DNA of 64,000 nucleotides. Source: Streptomyces formicae (GTDB lineage Bacteria > Actinomycetota > Actinomycetes > Streptomycetales > Streptomycetaceae). Numbering within the stretch: the stretch's first letter is position 1; every line of letters starts with the position of its first letter. Location of the stretch: NCBI RefSeq assembly GCF_002556545.1, contig NZ_CP022685.1, positions 4,194,001 to 4,258,000 on the forward strand, read 5' to 3'. Below are positions 50,280-59,137 of this stretch, in pieces. Under the pieces are notes generated by a model, which was not told the DNA's origin, did no database searches, and saw nothing but the letters and a program-made list of their open reading frames with translations. The translations under genes were made by a program, and so were the position numbers.

Positions 50280-52169
50280 TCAGAGCTGGGTCTTGTTCCG
50301 CTCGGTCAGCTGGTACTTGCGGGCGATCGCGTTCCAGTGGTTGGCGGCCTGCTCCTTGGCCGTCGTCGCCGCGTTGCTCTGCTTGTTGCCCGCCACGGTC
50401 TGCGAGGTGGTGCGGGCGTGGCCCTTCTTGCAGCCCTTCTTGCCCGCCACCTGGTGCGCCCACGCCGCGTAGTGGTTGTCGGCGGCCGCCGACGCCTTCC
50501 ACGCCTTGTTGAGCGAGTTGACCAGCTGGTCGTTGGCCGGGAGCTTGTCGACCTTCAGCCCGGCGAGCCTGCTGACGAGGCCGTTGCGCTGCTTGGCCGC
50601 GTTGCGCAGGTCGGTGGCCGAGGGGCCGAGGTTCTGGCACTTGCCGACGTTGCGTACGGCGGCGATGACCGAGTCACGGCTGTTGTTGCTGTCGGCCAGG
50701 AGCTTGTCGAGGGCGACCGCCTGTTCCTTGGCCGGGTCGGCGGTCGGCGAGGGCTTGTCGTCGGCGGGGGCGGACGCGGAGACCGGCTTGCCGTCGTCCT
50801 TCTTCTCGTCGTCGTCGCCGCCGGAGCTCAGCAGCGCGCCCGCGCCGACGCCGAGCACGGCGATGCCGATGCCGACGGCGGCGATGAGCGGCACCTTCGA
50901 GCCGGTGCCGCCGCGACGCCCGCCGCCCCGGCCGCCGCCGCTGCCGCCCGGCTCGGGGGCGGGGACGGGCGCGGGGTGGTCCGGGGCCTGGACGCGGGGC
51001 ATCTGCTGCGTGGAGGCGGGGCCTTCGGCCGCCGACTCGGTGCGGAAGAGGCTGTCGAACTCGGCGGGCGGCTGGCGGTCGCCGGGGGCGCCGGGGCGGA
51101 TGCCGTAGGGCGCGGCGCCCGGCTCGGGCGGGGGCGTGTTCCCGCTGGGGACGGGCGCGATGAACTGGGTGGGGTCGCTGTCGGACAGCGGGGCGCCGGG
51201 CGCGGGCGCGGCGGGCGTGTTCGCGCGGCCGAGGAACTGCGTGGCGTCGGCGGCGGGAGCCTCGGGCGGCAGGGCGCCGGGTCCCACCGGGGGTATGTAC
51301 TGCGTGGCCCCCTCGTCGCCGCCGGGAGCGGCGGGCACGGGGGCGATGAACTGCGTCGCGTCGGCGTCGGACCCGGCTCCGGGCGCGGCGACGGGCGGCA
51401 GCGGCATGCTCTGCGGGGCTCCGGCGGCGGGCAACTGCTGCGCCTGCGCGACCGGGGGCAGCTCCTGACCGGCCGCCCCGTGTCTCCCGTGACCGGGCTG
51501 GGCGGGGGCGGCGTGGGCGCCGTGCTGGGGCTGGGGCTGGGGCTGGGCGGCGTAGGGGTCCTGCCCGGCCTGGGGCGGGTAGCCGTAAGAGCCCTGCCCT
51601 GCCTGGGGCGGGTAGCCGTACGCGGCCTGGGCGGGCTGCTCACCGTACGGAGCCTGGCCGGGAGCCTGGGCCGGGTAGCCGTACGCCCCCTGGGCCTGCT
51701 CCGGCTGACCGGCGTGCGCGCCGTGCGCGGGCTGCGCCGGGTACGCGCCCTGGCCCTGCTGCCCGCCGTACGAGCCCTGCCCGGCGGCCTGGGCCGGGTA
51801 GCCGTACGAAGGATCGGTGGTCCCCGGGTAGCCCGTGTTCGCCGCGGGGGCGTAGCCACCCTGCTGCGACGCGTACGGGTCGGCGGACGGAGCCGCGCCC
51901 TCCGGAGGGAGGGGCATCGCCTGTCCCTGCGGGGACTCGGGCGCGCCCCATGCCTGGCCCTGGCCGTGGCCGGGCGGCGGACCCGCCGTCTCGGGACCCC
52001 AGGGCTGACCCCAGGGGCTGCCGCCCGCCGGGGCGCTGTGGCGGCCCGCGGACCCGGGCAGCAGCGGTTCGCTGCCGTCCGCGGGCAGCACGACGCCCTC
52101 GTGGGCGGGCCGGTCCGCGGGCTGCTGCGGATCGGAGGAAGCAGCGCCCTGACCGCTCTGCTGCGTCAC
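50280..52169 (-). CDS. Pro/Gln/Gly-rich membrane protein with TQ(F/Y) repeats
   Basis: The 629-residue product has a long, disordered N-terminus (about 1-425) with YGYPAQA-like tandem units and four [DG]-[AP]-TQ-[FY]-[IL] motifs. One transmembrane helix follows (LIAAVGIGIAVLGVGAGALL, near 440), then a charged linker and a C-terminal helical domain of about 120 residues (DSVIAAVRNVGKCQNLG). The layout suggests cytosolic N-terminus and extracellular C-terminus. Threonines in the TQ motifs resemble Ser/Thr kinase or FHA sites, which is speculation. The GTG start follows AGGAG. Function unknown. Confidence 0.75.
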   Translation of the reverse strand: MTQQSGQGAASSDPQQPADRPAHEGVVLPADGSEPLLPGSAGRHSAPAGGSPWGQPWGPETAGPPPGHGQGQAWGAPESPQGQAMPLPPEGAAPSADPYASQQGGYAPAANTGYPGTTDPSYGYPAQAAGQGSYGGQQGQGAYPAQPAHGAHAGQPEQAQGAYGYPAQAPGQAPYGEQPAQAAYGYPPQAGQGSYGYPPQAGQDPYAAQPQPQPQHGAHAAPAQPGHGRHGAAGQELPPVAQAQQLPAAGAPQSMPLPPVAAPGAGSDADATQFIAPVPAAPGGDEGATQYIPPVGPGALPPEAPAADATQFLGRANTPAAPAPGAPLSDSDPTQFIAPVPSGNTPPPEPGAAPYGIRPGAPGDRQPPAEFDSLFRTESAAEGPASTQQMPRVQAPDHPAPVPAPEPGGSGGGRGGGRRGGTGSKVPLIAAVGIGIAVLGVGAGALLSSGGDDDEKKDDGKPVSASAPADDKPSPTADPAKEQAVALDKLLADSNNSRDSVIAAVRNVGKCQNLGPSATDLRNAAKQRNGLVSRLAGLKVDKLPANDQLVNSLNKAWKASAAADNHYAAWAHQVAGKKGCKKGHARTTSQTVAGNKQSNAATTAKEQAANHWNAIARKYQLTERNKTQL

Positions 52170-52280
52170 CGGGACTCCTACATATGGGGGACCTACGGAA
52201 CCGTCGGGTCACGCTACCGGGTCGCCACATCCCTCTGCCACGCAGCTCAGAACGCCGCCTTCCGCTCGGTGCCGGCAGTA

Positions 52281-52320
52281 ACAAAACCTCGCGCCCCGAC
52301 GCTGTCTATGGGCGCGAGGT
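52281..52320 (-). terminator. Intrinsic terminator after the XRE-TPR regulator gene
   Basis: On the minus strand, ACCTCGCGCCC pairs with GGGCGCGAGGT (stem 52286-52296/52310-52320, 11 perfect pairs) and is followed by TTTTGTT. This is the clearest Rho-independent terminator in the window. Confidence 0.88.
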
Positions 52321-52327
52321 CAGCTCC

Positions 52328-53716
52328 TCACGCCGCCTGGAGGTCGACGCGCGCCCCGAACTCCCGTACCACCGGCTCCTCCCGGTAGGGCTCCAGGCGC
52401 TGCTGGAAGTCGTCGAGGTACTCCGCGCCGCGGTTGGACCGCAGCGTGCCGAGGAGTTCCACGGCCTTCAGGCCCGTGTGGCAGGCCTGTTCCACCTCGC
52501 GCCGCTGCACCTGTGCCGTGGCGAGCAGCACGAGGCCGATCGCGCGGCGCCGCGCCCGGGTCTCCGGGTGGCCTTCGAGCGATTCCTGCGCGCTGCGGGC
52601 CGCCGCGTCGGCCTGCCCCAAGTCACGGTGGCAATGCGCCATTTCATCGGCCAGATACGCGTGGTCGAAGTGCCGGATCCACACCGGATCGTCACCGGAC
52701 CCCGCTTCGCCGGACGCCCGGTCCATCGCGTCGACCGCGCGGCCCGCGACCACCTGCGTCGCGCGCGCGTCGCCGAGCAGCGCGTGGCCCCGTGCCTCGG
52801 CGGCGTAGAACATCGCCTCCGCGCGGGGCGTGACCCGGCCGCGCGTGCCCTCCTGCGCGGCGCGCGCCAACTGCGCGATCTCGCGCGGGTTGCCGAGCTG
52901 GGCGGCGAGGTGGCTCATCGAGGCGGCGAGCACGTACCCGCCGTACCCCCTGTCCCCGGCCGCCTGGGCCAGGCGCAGCGCCTGGATGTAGTAGCGCTGG
53001 GCGAGTCCCGGCTGGCCCGTGTCGACGGCCATGTAACCGGCGAGCTCCGTCAACCGCGCGACGGCCGCGAACAGTTCACGGCCCACCGCTTCCCGGTAGG
53101 AGCCCGCGAGCAGACCGGAGACCACGGAGTTGAGGTAGTGGACGACGACGGGACGCACATGGCCGCTGCCGAACTGGTGGTCGAGCTGGGTCAGCGCCTC
53201 CGTCATCGCCTTGACCGCCGCCACGTCCGAGAGCCCGACGCGCGGCCCCGCCGTGCGTCCGACCTGCGGGTCCGGCGAGGAGATCAGCCAGTCGCGGCTG
53301 GGCTCGACGAGCGCGGAGGCGGCCACGGACGAGCCGGAGAGGAAGTCCCTGCGGCCCACGTCGCTGCGCCACAGCTCGCAGACCTGCTCGATGGCGCCGA
53401 GAACGGTGGGCGAGAACTGCAGTCCCACGCCCGAGGCGAGGTTCTTGCCGTTCGCCATGCCGATCTCGTCGATGGTGACGGTGCGGCCGAGCTTGCGGCC
53501 GAGCGCCTCCGCGATGATGCCGGGCGCCCGCCCGCGCGGCTGCTGCCCGCGCAGCCAGCGGGCCACCGATGTCTTGTCGTAGCGCAGGTCGAGACCGTGC
53601 TCCGCACCGCACATGTTGACCCGGCGGGCCAGTCCGGCGTTGGAGCAGCCGGCTTCCTGAATGAGCGCTTGCAGCCTTTCGTTGGGCTGCCGCGCGACGA
53701 GTGGCCTGGCGGCCAT
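52328..53716 (-). CDS. NsdA-like regulator: XRE-type HTH with TPR region
   Basis: This 462-residue protein begins with an XRE-like helix-turn-helix (ERLQALIQEAGCSNAGLARRV and SVARWLRGQQPRG), followed by a long alpha-helical TPR-like region (from about 200) containing YYIQALRLAQAAGDRGYGGYV. The combination resembles NsdA-type regulators that repress sporulation and antibiotics in S. coelicolor, but exact orthology is not verified. AGGGGG lies upstream of the ATG at 53716. A clear terminator follows. The 285 bp to the divergent gene (53717-54001) hold its promoter and show nothing else. Confidence 0.82.
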   Translation of the reverse strand: MAARPLVARQPNERLQALIQEAGCSNAGLARRVNMCGAEHGLDLRYDKTSVARWLRGQQPRGRAPGIIAEALGRKLGRTVTIDEIGMANGKNLASGVGLQFSPTVLGAIEQVCELWRSDVGRRDFLSGSSVAASALVEPSRDWLISSPDPQVGRTAGPRVGLSDVAAVKAMTEALTQLDHQFGSGHVRPVVVHYLNSVVSGLLAGSYREAVGRELFAAVARLTELAGYMAVDTGQPGLAQRYYIQALRLAQAAGDRGYGGYVLAASMSHLAAQLGNPREIAQLARAAQEGTRGRVTPRAEAMFYAAEARGHALLGDARATQVVAGRAVDAMDRASGEAGSGDDPVWIRHFDHAYLADEMAHCHRDLGQADAAARSAQESLEGHPETRARRRAIGLVLLATAQVQRREVEQACHTGLKAVELLGTLRSNRGAEYLDDFQQRLEPYREEPVVREFGARVDLQAA

Positions 53717-54001
53717 GGCGTACCCCCTGTGTGCACCGGGACCATCGAACCGGACGGCCACCGTGGACCGTTTCTCGATGATCAATGCCCTTGGAGCAAA
53801 CGGAAGATGCGCCACAAACGGGCGATAAGTGCAAACCCGGGCGTCCTCTGGTTGCCCCTGACCTGGCTACCCGCACATGGAAGCCATTTCCCCTGCGCGC
53901 CCCCGCCCGTGCACCCATGCGCCCCGTTCGCAGGATCGATGCTCCTCCTCCGCCCTCGCGTGCGCCCGTAACCCGAGGTGGCGGCGGGAGTTGAGAACTC
54001 C

Positions 54002-54661
54002 GTGGAAGAGACCATCGGAGTCACGTCAGCCGCGCAGATCCCGAAGCAGCGCGGAGAAGCCCTGCTGGACACGGCCGTGCGATACGCGGAAGAGCGTCAC
54101 TGGGACGTGTTCCCCGGCACCTGGCTGGAGTCCGCCGAGGGCGCCGAGCAGTGCTCGTGCGGGGACACGGCGTGCGCCTCGCCCGGCGCGCACCCGGCGC
54201 GCGAGGACTGGGCGACGCAGGCCACCGGCAGCGCGACGGTGGCCAGGCGGCTGTGGCAGAAGCAGCCCACCGCGTCGATCCTGCTGCCCACCGGACGTAC
54301 CTTCGACGCGATCGACGTGCCCGAGACCGCCGGGTTCCTCGCGCTCGCCCGCATGGAGCGCATGGAGCTGACGCTCGGGCCCGTCACCTGCACGCCCGAC
54401 CGGCGCATGCAGTTCTTCGTGCTCCCCGGCGCCACGGCCAAGGTCCCCGACCTGGTCCGCAAGCTGGGCTGGCCGCCCGCCGCGATCGATCTGGTCACCC
54501 TCGGCGAGGGCACGTACGTGGCGGCGCCGCCGACCCGCTTCGGGGCGTCGGGCGCGGTGCAGTGGGCTTGTCGCCCGACCGCGGCCAATCGGTGGCTTCC
54601 CGACGCCGAGGAGATCATCTCTCCGTTGGCGTACGCCTGCGGCAGGGAAGCGCGACGCTAG
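54002..54661 (+). CDS. Bifunctional DNA primase/polymerase (prim-pol) domain protein
   Basis: The 219-residue protein looks like a stand-alone AEP-type prim-pol domain. It has CSCGDTACASPGAHPA near residue 45 (Cys-rich, Zn-like) and a metal motif FDAIDVPETAGF (hhhDhD) near 100, with a late VAAPPTRFGASGAVQW. There is no helicase or other polymerase domain, and no mobile-element genes nearby, although such genes often occur in phage and plasmids. The GTG at 54002 is chosen; a GTG at 53978 is in frame. The function in the chromosome is unknown. Confidence 0.78.
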   Translation: MEETIGVTSAAQIPKQRGEALLDTAVRYAEERHWDVFPGTWLESAEGAEQCSCGDTACASPGAHPAREDWATQATGSATVARRLWQKQPTASILLPTGRTFDAIDVPETAGFLALARMERMELTLGPVTCTPDRRMQFFVLPGATAKVPDLVRKLGWPPAAIDLVTLGEGTYVAAPPTRFGASGAVQWACRPTAANRWLPDAEEIISPLAYACGREARR

Positions 54662-54890
54662 GCGCTCCGCGGTCGGGCTGCGCCTTGCTCGTACCTCGGC
54701 TGCGGGCCGGCGGTGGCTGGCCGCGCAGTTCCCCGCGCCCCTGACGGGGCGCACCGCCCCTGCTGTGGGCAGGCGTTCCGCAAGGGCGGAACGGGTGGGC
54801 ACAGCCCCCGGTGCGGACCAGCCGGGAGTCGACGTCGGGAAGCCCCACGTATCGTGCCGAGCACGGGCCGGACGGACGAGGGGCAGAGGC
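54662..54890. other. Intergenic region with a REP-like repeat
   Basis: The 229 bp between the prim-pol and ABC genes contains the REP repeat at 54723-54752, also listed, and no gene. A promoter for the ABC operon is likely but was not pinned down. Confidence 0.45.
54723..54752 (-). repeat. REP-like repeat, reverse orientation
   Basis: GCGCAGTTCCCCGCGCCCC (54723-54741) is the reverse complement of the core. It continues into TGAC-GGGGCGC so that GCGCCCC pairs with GGGGCGC (54735-54741/54746-54752). It follows the prim-pol gene stop by 61 nt. Confidence 0.72.
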
Positions 54891-55670
54891 GTGACCGAGG
54901 CAGCACCAGCGGTACGGGTGGCAGGGCTCTGGAAGCGGTTCGGCGAGCAGGTCGCGGTCGCCGGGATCGATCTGAGCCTGCCCGCGGGCAAGTTCATCGG
55001 TCTGGTCGGCCCGAACGGCGCGGGCAAGACGACCACGCTCTCCATGGCCACCGGACTGCTCAGGCCGGACCAGGGCACCGTCGAGGTCGTCGGACACGAC
55101 GTGTGGCGCGACCCGGTGGAGGTCAAGGCCCGCATCGGCGTACTCCCCGAGGGCCTGCGGCTCTTCGAACGGCTCTCGGGGCGCGAACTGCTCGGGTACA
55201 CCGGGCGCCTGCGCGGACTGCCGGGCGCCGAGGTCGACAAGCGCGCCACCCAGCTCCTTGACGTACTCGACCTCGCGGGCGCCCAGCACAAACTGGTCGT
55301 CGACTACTCGACGGGCATGCGCAAGAAGATCGGCCTCGCCGCGGCGCTCCTGCACAACCCCGAAGTGCTCTTCCTCGACGAGCCGTTCGAGGGCGTCGAC
55401 CCCGTCTCCGCCCAGACCATCCGCGGCGTCCTGGAGCGCTACACCGCGTCCGGCGCCACCGTGGTCTTCTCCTCGCACGTCATGGAGCTCGTCGAATCGC
55501 TCTGCGACTGGGTCGCCGTGATGGCCGCGGGCCGCATCCGCGCGCAGGGCACCCTCGCCGAGGTGCGCGGCGCCGCGCCGTCCCTGCAACAGGCGTTCCT
55601 CGAACTCGTCGGCGCGCACGGGCGCGACGCGGGCTCCGACCTCGACTGGCTGGGCGGCGGCGCCCGATGA
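54891..55670 (+). CDS. ABC transporter ATP-binding protein
   Basis: The 259-residue ATPase has Walker A (GPNGAGKTT near 44), a short signature YSTGMRKK near 143 (in place of LSGGQ), Walker B VLFLDEPFEG near 163, and a switch His in VFSSHVMEL. The YSTGMRKK signature is typical of CcmA/drug-exporter type ATPases. It overlaps the permease gene by ATGA and forms a two-component exporter. GTG 54891 is the start. The transported substrate is unknown. Confidence 0.92.
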   Translation: MTEAAPAVRVAGLWKRFGEQVAVAGIDLSLPAGKFIGLVGPNGAGKTTTLSMATGLLRPDQGTVEVVGHDVWRDPVEVKARIGVLPEGLRLFERLSGRELLGYTGRLRGLPGAEVDKRATQLLDVLDLAGAQHKLVVDYSTGMRKKIGLAAALLHNPEVLFLDEPFEGVDPVSAQTIRGVLERYTASGATVVFSSHVMELVESLCDWVAVMAAGRIRAQGTLAEVRGAAPSLQQAFLELVGAHGRDAGSDLDWLGGGAR

Positions 55671-57265
55671 GCGCCGCGGCCGCCCCGGGGATCACCCCCG
55701 TCTTCGTACGCCTGAAGCTGTCCCTGCTCCGCAACGGCCTGCGCCAGTCGGCGGGCCGCCGGGCCGCCTACATCGCGTCCGTCACCGTCGCCCTGCTCTT
55801 CGCCGCGCTGCAACTCCTCGGCCTGATCGCGCTGCGCGGCAACGAGCACGCCGCGACGGTCTGCGTGCTGCTCGTCGCGCTCCTCGCGCTCGGCTGGGCG
55901 GTGATGCCCCTGTTCTTCCCGAGCGGCGACGAGACCCTCGACCCCACGCGTCTGGTGATGCTGCCGCTGCGTCCACAGCCGCTCGTGCGGGCGCTGCTCG
56001 TGGCCTCGCTGGTGGGCATCGGGCCGCTGTTCACACTCTGTCTGGCGCTCGGTGCGGCGATCGCGCTCGCGCACGGCGCGGCGGCGTCCTTCGTCGCCGT
56101 GCTCGCCGTCGCCCTGACGGTCCTTGTCTGCGTGGCGCTCGCGCGGGCGGTCGCGGCCGCCAACATCCGCCTGCTGACCAGCCGCAAGGGCCGCGACCTG
56201 GCCGTACTCAGCGGTCTGGTCATCGCGGTGGGCGCTCAGGTCGTCAACTTCGGTGCGCAGAAGCTCGGTTCGTCCGGGCTCGACACGCTCGACCCCGCGG
56301 CGGACGTGGTGCGCTGGATCCCGCCCGCCGCCGCGCTCGGCGCGGTCGACTCGGTCAGCCAGGGGTCGTACGCGAAAGGGGCGGCCCAACTCGTCCTCTC
56401 CGCCCTCGCCCTGTTCGCCCTCCTCGCCCTCTGGCAGCGCAGCCTGACGCGCCTGATGACGACACCGGACGGCTCAACGCTGGCGGCGGAGCCGGACAAG
56501 GGCACGTCACGGACGTCCGGCGCCCTCGGCGCGCTGCTCCCCCAGGGCCGCACGGGCACCGTCATGGAGCGCAGCCTGCGCTACGTGTGGCGCGACCCGA
56601 AGACGAAGGCGGCCTGGGTGACGTCCCTGGCCATCGGCCTGATCGTGCCGCTGTTCAACGCGCTCCAGGGCACCGGGTCCGTCTACTTCGCGTGCTTCGC
56701 GGCGGGGATGCTCGGGATCCTGATGTACAACCAGTTCGGCCAGGACACCTCGGCGTTCTGGATGGTCGCGATGACGATTTCGTCGCCGCGCGACGCGTAC
56801 GTCGAGCTCAGGGGCCGGGCCCTGGCGCTCCTCCTGATCACCCTGCCGTACGCCACGCTGGTCTCGGCCCTCACGACGGCGCTGCTCGGCGAGTGGCACG
56901 CCCTGCCCGAGGTGCTCGGGCTCTCCTTCGCGCTGCTCGGCGCGATGCTGGCGACCGGCGCGTGGTCCTCGGCGCGCTTCCCCTACTCGATCCCGCAGGA
57001 GGGCTACAAGAACGTGGCCCCCGGTCAGGCGGGCCTGGCCTGGATCTCGATCTTCGGCGGCATGGTCGCGGCTGCCCTGCTCTGCGCCCCGGTCATCGCC
57101 CTCGCCATCTGGCTGCACGCCTCGGGCTCGGCGTCCTGGAGCTGGCTGCTGCTCCCCGTGGGCGCGGTCTACGGAGCGGCGATCACCGAGGGAGGCGCGC
57201 GGCTCGCGGCGCCCCGCCTCGCGCGGCGGCTTCCGGAGATCCTCGCCGCGGTCAGCAAGGGCTGA
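55667..57265 (+). CDS. ABC transporter permease
   Basis: This 532-residue protein has about 12 hydrophobic helices in two clusters and a cytosolic loop around MTTPDGSTLAAEPDKG (about 260-290). It has no sequence motif beyond the large ABC-2-like permease shape. It is translationally coupled to the ATPase gene through ATGA. Strong RNA structure follows its stop at 57298-57373. Confidence 0.88.
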   Translation: MSAAAAPGITPVFVRLKLSLLRNGLRQSAGRRAAYIASVTVALLFAALQLLGLIALRGNEHAATVCVLLVALLALGWAVMPLFFPSGDETLDPTRLVMLPLRPQPLVRALLVASLVGIGPLFTLCLALGAAIALAHGAAASFVAVLAVALTVLVCVALARAVAAANIRLLTSRKGRDLAVLSGLVIAVGAQVVNFGAQKLGSSGLDTLDPAADVVRWIPPAAALGAVDSVSQGSYAKGAAQLVLSALALFALLALWQRSLTRLMTTPDGSTLAAEPDKGTSRTSGALGALLPQGRTGTVMERSLRYVWRDPKTKAAWVTSLAIGLIVPLFNALQGTGSVYFACFAAGMLGILMYNQFGQDTSAFWMVAMTISSPRDAYVELRGRALALLLITLPYATLVSALTTALLGEWHALPEVLGLSFALLGAMLATGAWSSARFPYSIPQEGYKNVAPGQAGLAWISIFGGMVAAALLCAPVIALAIWLHASGSASWSWLLLPVGAVYGAAITEGGARLAAPRLARRLPEILAAVSKG

Positions 57266-57297
57266 CACGTCGGCGGTCAGCGGGGCCGACACGCAGG

Positions 57298-57373
57298 CGA
57301 CCCGCGAGCCATGTGGTTCCGCCCGTACGAGACGGGCGGAAGCCGGCCGGACGTACCGGCGGCTCGCGGGTCG
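57298..57373. terminator. Large structured element: 13-bp stem enclosing two hairpins
   Basis: CGACCCGCGAGCC (57298-57310) and GGCTCGCGGGTCG (57361-57373) form a perfect 13-bp outer stem. Inside are CCGCCCGT/ACGGGCGG (57319-57326/57332-57339) with loop ACGAG and a second imperfect CCGG-rich hairpin (about 57343-57360). The element lies 33 nt after the permease stop and can form on either strand. It may be a terminator or the end of the minus-strand small transcription unit. Confidence 0.6.
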
Positions 57374-57453
57374 GGTGACTGCTTGGGATTGGGCCGGCCG
57401 CACGCTCGTATCGCGCACTGGTCCGGCACCGCACTCGGTGTGGTGACGGGCCG

Positions 57454-57492
57454 CTAGCCCGCAGCCACCTCTCGCGTCCGCAATGAAATCAC
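57454..57492 (-). CDS. Candidate 12-codon leader peptide on the minus strand
   Basis: GTG ATT TCA TTG ... GGC TAG encodes MISLRTREVAAG. GAAAGGAGGTGATCC (57497-57511, minus) is complementary to the whole 3' tail of 16S rRNA over 15 nt. Its GGAGG core lies 10 nt upstream of the GTG, a little far. A good promoter lies upstream and a strong hairpin downstream. The peptide is not known to me. Whether it is translated is unproven. Confidence 0.4.
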   Translation of the reverse strand: MISLRTREVAAG

Positions 57493-57525
57493 TGCCGGAT
57501 CACCTCCTTTCGTCGAGTGGTGTAC

Positions 57526-57554
57526 ACACTAGGAAGCGGCCCTGCGACGCTCAA
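57526..57554 (-). promoter_or_regulatory. HrdB-type promoter on the minus strand
   Basis: Minus-strand TTGAGC (57549-57554) and TAGTGT (57526-57531) are separated by exactly 17 bp. They resemble the housekeeping consensus. GTGTACAC at 57520-57527 overlaps the -10. Transcription would start near 57519 and run toward the leader ORF. Confidence 0.6.
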
Positions 57555-57748
57555 CCGATTTAATTTCCTCCGGTCCGCCGCCCCGAACTTCCCTCCGTTT
57601 CCCTCATTTCCCTCCAACTTCCGGGAACTCCCTGTGGGGTGCGTCACGTTCGAGTTGAATGATCTGACGTGCGGTATACGCAGTGGGCACGGCTCATGCA
57701 GTACAGGCGGCTCATGAGGACGAGGACACGGCCTGCAGGGGGTCCCGG

Positions 57749-59113
57749 GTGAGTGCTTCCCGACGGAGCGGAACTACCGACGCGCTGGGCCCCGAAGAGC
57801 CCGATCCCGGCGGCGCCGAGCTGCTCGCGGCGCTGCTCGACGGCATGGACGCGGCGCTGTGCGCGCTCGACGCGGACGGTGTGGTGACGCACTGGAACCG
57901 CGAGGCCGAGCGGATCCTCGGCTGGACGGCGGCGGAGGCCGTCGGGCGGCAGGGGTTCTCCGGCTGGGCGGTGCGGGCCGCCGACGCGGAGGAGATCCAG
58001 GGGCGGCTGCTGTCCGCGATGGACGCCCCCGGGCGGCAGGTGCACGAGTTCGCGCTGGTCACCAAGGACGGCGGGCGGGTCCTCGTGCGGATGCAGTCCG
58101 CCGCGGTACGGGGCGGGGACGGCAAGCCCGCGGGGGTGTACTGCGCCTTCAGCGAGGTCCACGCGCAGATAGACCTGGAGCGGTCCATCGCCCTGAGCGA
58201 GGCCCTCTTCGAGCACGCGTCCTGGGGCGTCGTGCTCGTCGACGCCGACCTGCGGCCCGCCGTCGTCAACGAACACGCGGCGCGCGCGCTGGGGGTCGGC
58301 CGCACCGCCGTACTCGGACGGCCGCTCGCCGATCTGCTCGGGCAGGGCGTGGAGGAGCTGGAGAGCGCGCTCGCCCACGTCCTGGGCGAGGGCTCACCGC
58401 CCGCGCCCGCCGAGCTGTGGGTTTCCGTACGCGCCGCCGCCGACAAGGAAGGCGGTGGCTTCGAGCGGCGCTGCTGGCGCAGTGGCTTCGTACGACTGGC
58501 TTCGCCGCTGGCCGAGGAGCCGGTGCCGCTCGGTGTCGGCTGGCTCTTCCTGGACGTGACCGAGGCCAAGCAGACGGAGCAGGAGGCGTCCCAACTGCGC
58601 TTCCGCTCCCAACAGTTGCACCGGGCGGCGCGGGCGGCCGCCGAGTGCGAGGACCCGATGGAGGCGGCCACGGTCCACCTCGACTTCGCCCTCGCGGGCT
58701 TCGCCGATCACGCGCTGGTCGACCTGCTCGCGGGCGAGGACCCGGTCCGCCTGGTCCGGGTCGCGGCGACGCCCGCGGGGGCGCCGGGGCCGTGCCTGCC
58801 GGTCAGCAAGGCGGGCATTCCGGTGCGCTATCCCGAGGGCCATCCCGCGCCGCAGTGTGTGGCGCGGGTGGGTTCGGTGCGGGCCAGCGCGGGGGCGGGG
58901 GTGACGGATTGGGCCTCGGTGCGGCAGTGGCCCGAGGGGTCGGTCCACGCGTTGTGCGCGGTGCTGCGGAGCAGGGGGCGGACGTTGGGCGTCGTGACGT
59001 TTCTTCGGGGGCCGGGGCGGGTGGCGTTCGAACGCCCCGACGCGACGTATGCGGAGAGCGTGACGGCGCGGGTGGCGGCGGCGCTGGACTTGGCCCAGGC
59101 CCTGCCACGTTGA
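57749..59113 (+). CDS. PAS-domain signalling protein
   Basis: The 454-residue protein has two PAS domains (about 15-140: LDGMDAALCALDADGVVTHWN; about 150-270: LFEHASWGVVLVDADLRPAVVN) and a GAF-like C-terminal region (about 290-450). No kinase, phosphatase or GGDEF output is visible, so it may act by protein contact. GTG 57749 follows GGGGG. Its 3' flank is a REP repeat and element B. Confidence 0.82.
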   Translation: MSASRRSGTTDALGPEEPDPGGAELLAALLDGMDAALCALDADGVVTHWNREAERILGWTAAEAVGRQGFSGWAVRAADAEEIQGRLLSAMDAPGRQVHEFALVTKDGGRVLVRMQSAAVRGGDGKPAGVYCAFSEVHAQIDLERSIALSEALFEHASWGVVLVDADLRPAVVNEHAARALGVGRTAVLGRPLADLLGQGVEELESALAHVLGEGSPPAPAELWVSVRAAADKEGGGFERRCWRSGFVRLASPLAEEPVPLGVGWLFLDVTEAKQTEQEASQLRFRSQQLHRAARAAAECEDPMEAATVHLDFALAGFADHALVDLLAGEDPVRLVRVAATPAGAPGPCLPVSKAGIPVRYPEGHPAPQCVARVGSVRASAGAGVTDWASVRQWPEGSVHALCAVLRSRGRTLGVVTFLRGPGRVAFERPDATYAESVTARVAAALDLAQALPR

Positions 59114-59137
59114 CCGACCGCCTCTTTCGGCACCGGG

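Noticed and set aside
57319..57360. Two hairpins with ACG-containing loops as a possible guanidine-II (mini-ykkC) riboswitch
   Set aside because: The loops are five nucleotides and not ACGR tetraloops. They are enclosed in an outer stem, and no guanidine-related gene follows.
57497..57511. 15-nt identity to the 3' end of 16S rRNA on the plus strand, suggesting an rRNA fragment
   Set aside because: Homology does not extend beyond 15 nt on either side. A minus-strand Shine-Dalgarno explains it better.
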